53,288 bases of DNA, taken from contig JAIXUQ010000062.1 of NCBI GenBank assembly GCA_027483465.1, positions 1-53,288 of the forward strand, in the 5' to 3' direction. A program made the position numbers and the translations under genes. Shown here piece by piece: positions 50,541 through 53,288 of this stretch. This stretch comes from Sphingomonadales bacterium (lineage in GTDB: Bacteria; Pseudomonadota; Alphaproteobacteria; Sphingomonadales; Sphingomonadaceae). The notes below the pieces were generated by a model, which was not told the DNA's origin, ran no database searches, and saw nothing but the letters and a program-made list of their open reading frames with translations. Numbering within the stretch: position 1 is the first letter of the stretch; each line of letters opens with the position of its first letter.

Positions 50541-52679
50541 TCATTCCGCCGCTTCACTGAGCGGCGGCAGGTTGTGACCCAGCAGGCGCAGCAGTTCGGC
50601 GGCGCTTTCGACGATGTTGGTGCCGGGGCCGAAGATGGCGAGCGTGCCGGCCTTGGTGAGGAATTCATAATCCTGCGCCGGGATGACCCCGCCGGCGATC
50701 ACCTTGATGTCGGGCCGGCCGGCGGATTTCAGCTCGTTGATCAACGCCGGCACCAACGTCTTGTGGCCGGCGGCCAGGCTGGAGGCGGCGACAATGTCCA
50801 CATCAAGCTGGATGGCGAGCGCGCGGGCTTCCTCCGGCGTCTGGAACAGCGGGCCCACCGTGGCATCAAAGCCCAGATCGGCCAGCGCGGTGCCCACCAC
50901 CTTGGCGCCCCGGTCATGGCCATCCTGGCCCATCTTCACGATCAGCACGCGGGGTTTGCGCCCCGTGCGGCGCTCGAACGCCTCCACGCCCTCGGCCACG
51001 CGCACATAGGCGGGATCGGCCTTGTAGGCATCGGCATAAACGCCCTTCACCATCTTCACCACGGCGGCATGGCGGCCGAACACATCCTCCATGGCGGCCG
51101 AAATCTCGCCCAAGGTGCAGCGGGCGCGGGCGCATTCGATCGCCAGCGCCAGCAGATTTTCGCTGCCGCGGGCGCCATCGCGCAGGGCATTGAGCGTGGC
51201 ATCCACGCGGGCGGGATCGCGCATCGCCTTCACCGCTTCGATCCGGGCGATCTGGCTGGCACGCACCGCCACATTGTCCACGTCCAGCACCGGCACCTCG
51301 TCGGTCTGGCTCGGCTTGTATTTGTTCACCCCGACAATGACCGTCTCGCCCATGTCGATGCCGGCCTGCTTGGCGGCGGCGGCCTTCTCGATCTCCAGCT
51401 TGGGCATGCCGCTCTCGACGGCCTTGGTCATGCCGCCCAGCGCCTCCACCTCGTCGATGATCGCCTGGGCACCATCGACCAGCTGCTTGGTCAACGCCTC
51501 GACATAATAGCTGCCGCCCAACGGATCGACGACCTTGGTGATGCCGGCCTCTTCCTGCAGCACCAACTGGGTGTTGCGGGCGATGCGGGCGGAAAAATCG
51601 GTGGGCAGCGCGATCGCTTCATCCAGCGCGTTGGTGTGCAGCGACTGGGTGCCGCCCAATGCTGCGGCCAGCGCCTCGATCGTGGTGCGGATGACGTTGT
51701 TGTAGGGGTCCTGCTCCTGCAAGCTCACGCCCGAGGTCTGGCAGTGGGTGCGCAGCATCAGGCTGCGGGGATCACGCGCGCCAAAATTGGCCATGATGCG
51801 CGCCCACAGGGTGCGGGCGGCGCGCAGCTTCGCCACTTCCATGAAGAAATTCATGCCGATGGCGAAGAAGAAGGACAGCCGCCCGGCAAATTCATCGACA
51901 TCCAGACCCTGGGCCTGCGCGGCGCGCACATACTCCATGCCATCGGCCAGCGTGAAGGCCAGTTCCTGCAGAGCCGTCGCGCCGGCTTCGTGCATATGGT
52001 AGCCGGAGATGGAAATACTGTTGAATTTCGGCATGTTGCGCGCCGTGTGGGCAATGATGTCGGCCACGATCCGCATCGAGGGCGCCGGCGGGTAGATATA
52101 GGTGTTGCGGACCATGAACTCCTTCAGAATGTCGTTCTGGATGGTCCCGTCCAGCTTGGCCTGCGGCACGCCGGCCTCCTCGGCCGCCACGATGAAGAAG
52201 GCCAGGGTGGGGATGACGGCGCCGTTCATCGTCATCGAGACGGACATCTGATCGAGCGGGATCCCGTCAAACAGGATCTTCATGTCCTCCACCGTGTCGA
52301 TGGCCACGCCGGCTTTGCCGACATCGCCCGACACGCGGGGGTGATCACTGTCATAGCCGCGGTGGGTGGCCAGATCGAAGGCGACCGAAAGCCCCTTCTG
52401 CCCGGCGGCGAGGTTGCGGCGGTAGAAGGCGTTGGATTCCTCGGCAGTGGAGAAACCGGCATATTGGCGCACGGTCCACGGCCGGCCGGCATACATGGAG
52501 GCGCGCACGCCGCGCGTGAACGGCGCAAAACCGGGCAGGCCCGGCTCCCAGCCTTCGGTGTCTGCCCCGGTATAGAGCGGCTTGACGGTGAAGCCTTCGG
52601 GCGTGTGCCAATCGAGGCTCTGCCCCTTCACTTCCTTGGCGGCCATTGCGGCCCATTGCTCAACCGTCGGCTTGGTCAT
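50541..52679 (-). CDS. scpA: Methylmalonyl-CoA mutase, large subunit type
   Basis: A 712-residue B12-dependent mutase that interconverts methylmalonyl-CoA and succinyl-CoA. The N-terminal TIM barrel has [49 protein letters not shown] and [17 protein letters not shown]. The C-terminal cobalamin domain has [34 protein letters not shown], with the DxHxxG lower-ligand motif. Length is as in ScpA/MutB. ATG 52679 has a GGAGGG ribosome site. No small subunit or MeaB is in the window. Confidence 0.96.
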   Translation of the reverse strand: MTKPTVEQWAAMAAKEVKGQSLDWHTPEGFTVKPLYTGADTEGWEPGLPGFAPFTRGVRASMYAGRPWTVRQYAGFSTAEESNAFYRRNLAAGQKGLSVAFDLATHRGYDSDHPRVSGDVGKAGVAIDTVEDMKILFDGIPLDQMSVSMTMNGAVIPTLAFFIVAAEEAGVPQAKLDGTIQNDILKEFMVRNTYIYPPAPSMRIVADIIAHTARNMPKFNSISISGYHMHEAGATALQELAFTLADGMEYVRAAQAQGLDVDEFAGRLSFFFAIGMNFFMEVAKLRAARTLWARIMANFGARDPRSLMLRTHCQTSGVSLQEQDPYNNVIRTTIEALAAALGGTQSLHTNALDEAIALPTDFSARIARNTQLVLQEEAGITKVVDPLGGSYYVEALTKQLVDGAQAIIDEVEALGGMTKAVESGMPKLEIEKAAAAKQAGIDMGETVIVGVNKYKPSQTDEVPVLDVDNVAVRASQIARIEAVKAMRDPARVDATLNALRDGARGSENLLALAIECARARCTLGEISAAMEDVFGRHAAVVKMVKGVYADAYKADPAYVRVAEGVEAFERRTGRKPRVLIVKMGQDGHDRGAKVVGTALADLGFDATVGPLFQTPEEARALAIQLDVDIVAASSLAAGHKTLVPALINELKSAGRPDIKVIAGGVIPAQDYEFLTKAGTLAIFGPGTNIVESAAELLRLLGHNLPPLSEAAE

Positions 52680-52754
52680 TGCATCCCTCCGTGGCGGTTT
52701 CCAAGCCACGCGGGCGCGCATCCGTCAACCATCGCGACAAATAGGCCGCACCCG

Positions 52755-53288
52755 CTATTCCGCGGCTTCCGCCCCCACCTCCACCAGCGTTTCCACCTTG
52801 GGGCTGGCCGTCGCCGCAATGGCCAGCAGGCGTTTCTCGATGGCCTTCAGCCGGGCCGGGTTGTCGATCTTGGCGCCGGTCAGATCGGTCACGTAAAATG
52901 TGTCGGTGGCCTTCTCGCCATAGGTGGCGATGTGGGCGCTGTGGATGGTCAGCTTCTGCTGGAACAGGCCGTTGGTCAGCGCATAGAGCAGGGCCGGCCG
53001 GTCGGACGCGTTGACCTCGATCACCGTGTATCGGTTGCTCGCCCGGTTGTCGATCAGCACGCGCGGCTCCACCCGGAAGAGTTCGGCGCGGCGGCGGGCC
53101 AGCGGGCGGGCGGCCAGCTTGTCGGCCAGGCGGATGCGGCCGGTCAGCACATCCTCGATGCTGCGTTTCAGCCGGGCCAGTTGCGCCGGCTCGGCAAAGG
53201 GCTGGCCGAGCGGATCGAGCACGACGAAATTATCCAGCGCCATGCCATCGCGGGTGGTGTGGATGCGGGCATCAAAGATGTTGCCGCC
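52755..53288 (-). CDS. glnD: Bifunctional uridylyltransferase GlnD, C-terminal end (partial)
   Basis: The frame is open from the right edge; 177 residues are visible. GNIFDARIHTTRDGMALDNFVVLDPLGQPF and SNRYTVIEVNASDRPALLYALTNGLFQQKLTIHSAHIATYGEKATDTFYVTDLTGAKI are the two C-terminal ACT domains of GlnD. GlnD modifies PII proteins according to glutamine level. The catalytic nucleotidyltransferase and HD domains lie beyond the window. Gap to scpA is 75 bases. Confidence 0.95.
   Translation of the reverse strand, partial: GGNIFDARIHTTRDGMALDNFVVLDPLGQPFAEPAQLARLKRSIEDVLTGRIRLADKLAARPLARRRAELFRVEPRVLIDNRASNRYTVIEVNASDRPALLYALTNGLFQQKLTIHSAHIATYGEKATDTFYVTDLTGAKIDNPARLKAIEKRLLAIAATASPKVETLVEVGAEAAE

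Noticed and set aside
1-53288. CRISPR array, IS element, prophage or integrase
   Set aside because: No spaced direct repeats of array type, no transposase or integrase-like protein and no terminal inverted repeats flanking a gene were found.

Overview
The window is a high-GC chromosomal segment with very dense coding, few gaps, and many 1-4 base overlaps between genes (ATGA, GTGA or TGATG at operon junctions; TTAG where convergent stops meet). Protein families and gene order point to an alphaproteobacterium of the order Sphingomonadales: rpmH-rnpA-yidD-yidC-engB, addB-addA-trxA, two TonB-dependent receptors, SapC, an N-formylglutamate amidohydrolase and a fatty-acid-hydroxylase cluster. The genus is not determinable from the sequence alone. 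I see no insertion sequence, prophage, integrase, CRISPR array or rRNA operon, and there is no gene-free stretch longer than 300 bases.

Layout. 1-2922: end of an RppH-type Nudix hydrolase, an MFS transporter, a GFA-family protein and a ThiS-ThiG fusion. 2919-6166 (leftward): the ribosome/secretion operon rpmH-rnpA-yidD-yidC-engB, with thiSG coupled to its end. 6317-8576: argJ, a REP-like palindromic element and a GST-like protein. 8573-15341 (leftward): addB-addA-trxA. 15371-17020 (leftward): tandem palindromic repeats, a winged-helix regulator and two small receiver-like proteins. 17198-19289: VOC protein, HbpS/GlcG-like protein, infC (probably starting at ATA) and a free-methionine-R-sulfoxide reductase. 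19311-23435: blaI-blaR1-like pair divergent from a class A penicillin-binding protein, with two BlaI-type operators in the shared promoter region. 23489-29750: tetR plus a complete RND efflux system. 29729-29803: tRNA-Val(GAC). 29918-33595: N-formylglutamate amidohydrolase, a ZnuD-like TonB receptor with a His/Asp-rich loop and, divergently, a small His/Cys-rich protein, with a Zur-like dyad between. 33694-36307: three exported proteins including an M48 metallopeptidase. 36410-44252: SapC, FAD-linked oxidase, a DUF6491-like protein, a large TonB receptor and a RhlE-type helicase. 44303-48105 (leftward): pirin, phosphatase-like protein, small membrane protein, fatty acid hydroxylase and Acg-type nitroreductase. 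48196-53288: SDR, TauD-family dioxygenase, HicAB toxin-antitoxin, methylmalonyl-CoA mutase and the C-terminal end of glnD.

Most of this is normal core chromosome. The parts most worth a closer look are the putative zinc-acquisition pair around 33.1 kb; the BlaI/M56 pair whose sensor lacks a penicillin-binding domain and which faces a PBP gene; the two degenerate receiver-like proteins upstream of a winged-helix regulator, ending in palindromic repeats; the ThiS-ThiG fusion with an internal Gly-Gly; and the exported M48 protease cluster. Functional links between neighbours are inferred from position and motifs only.
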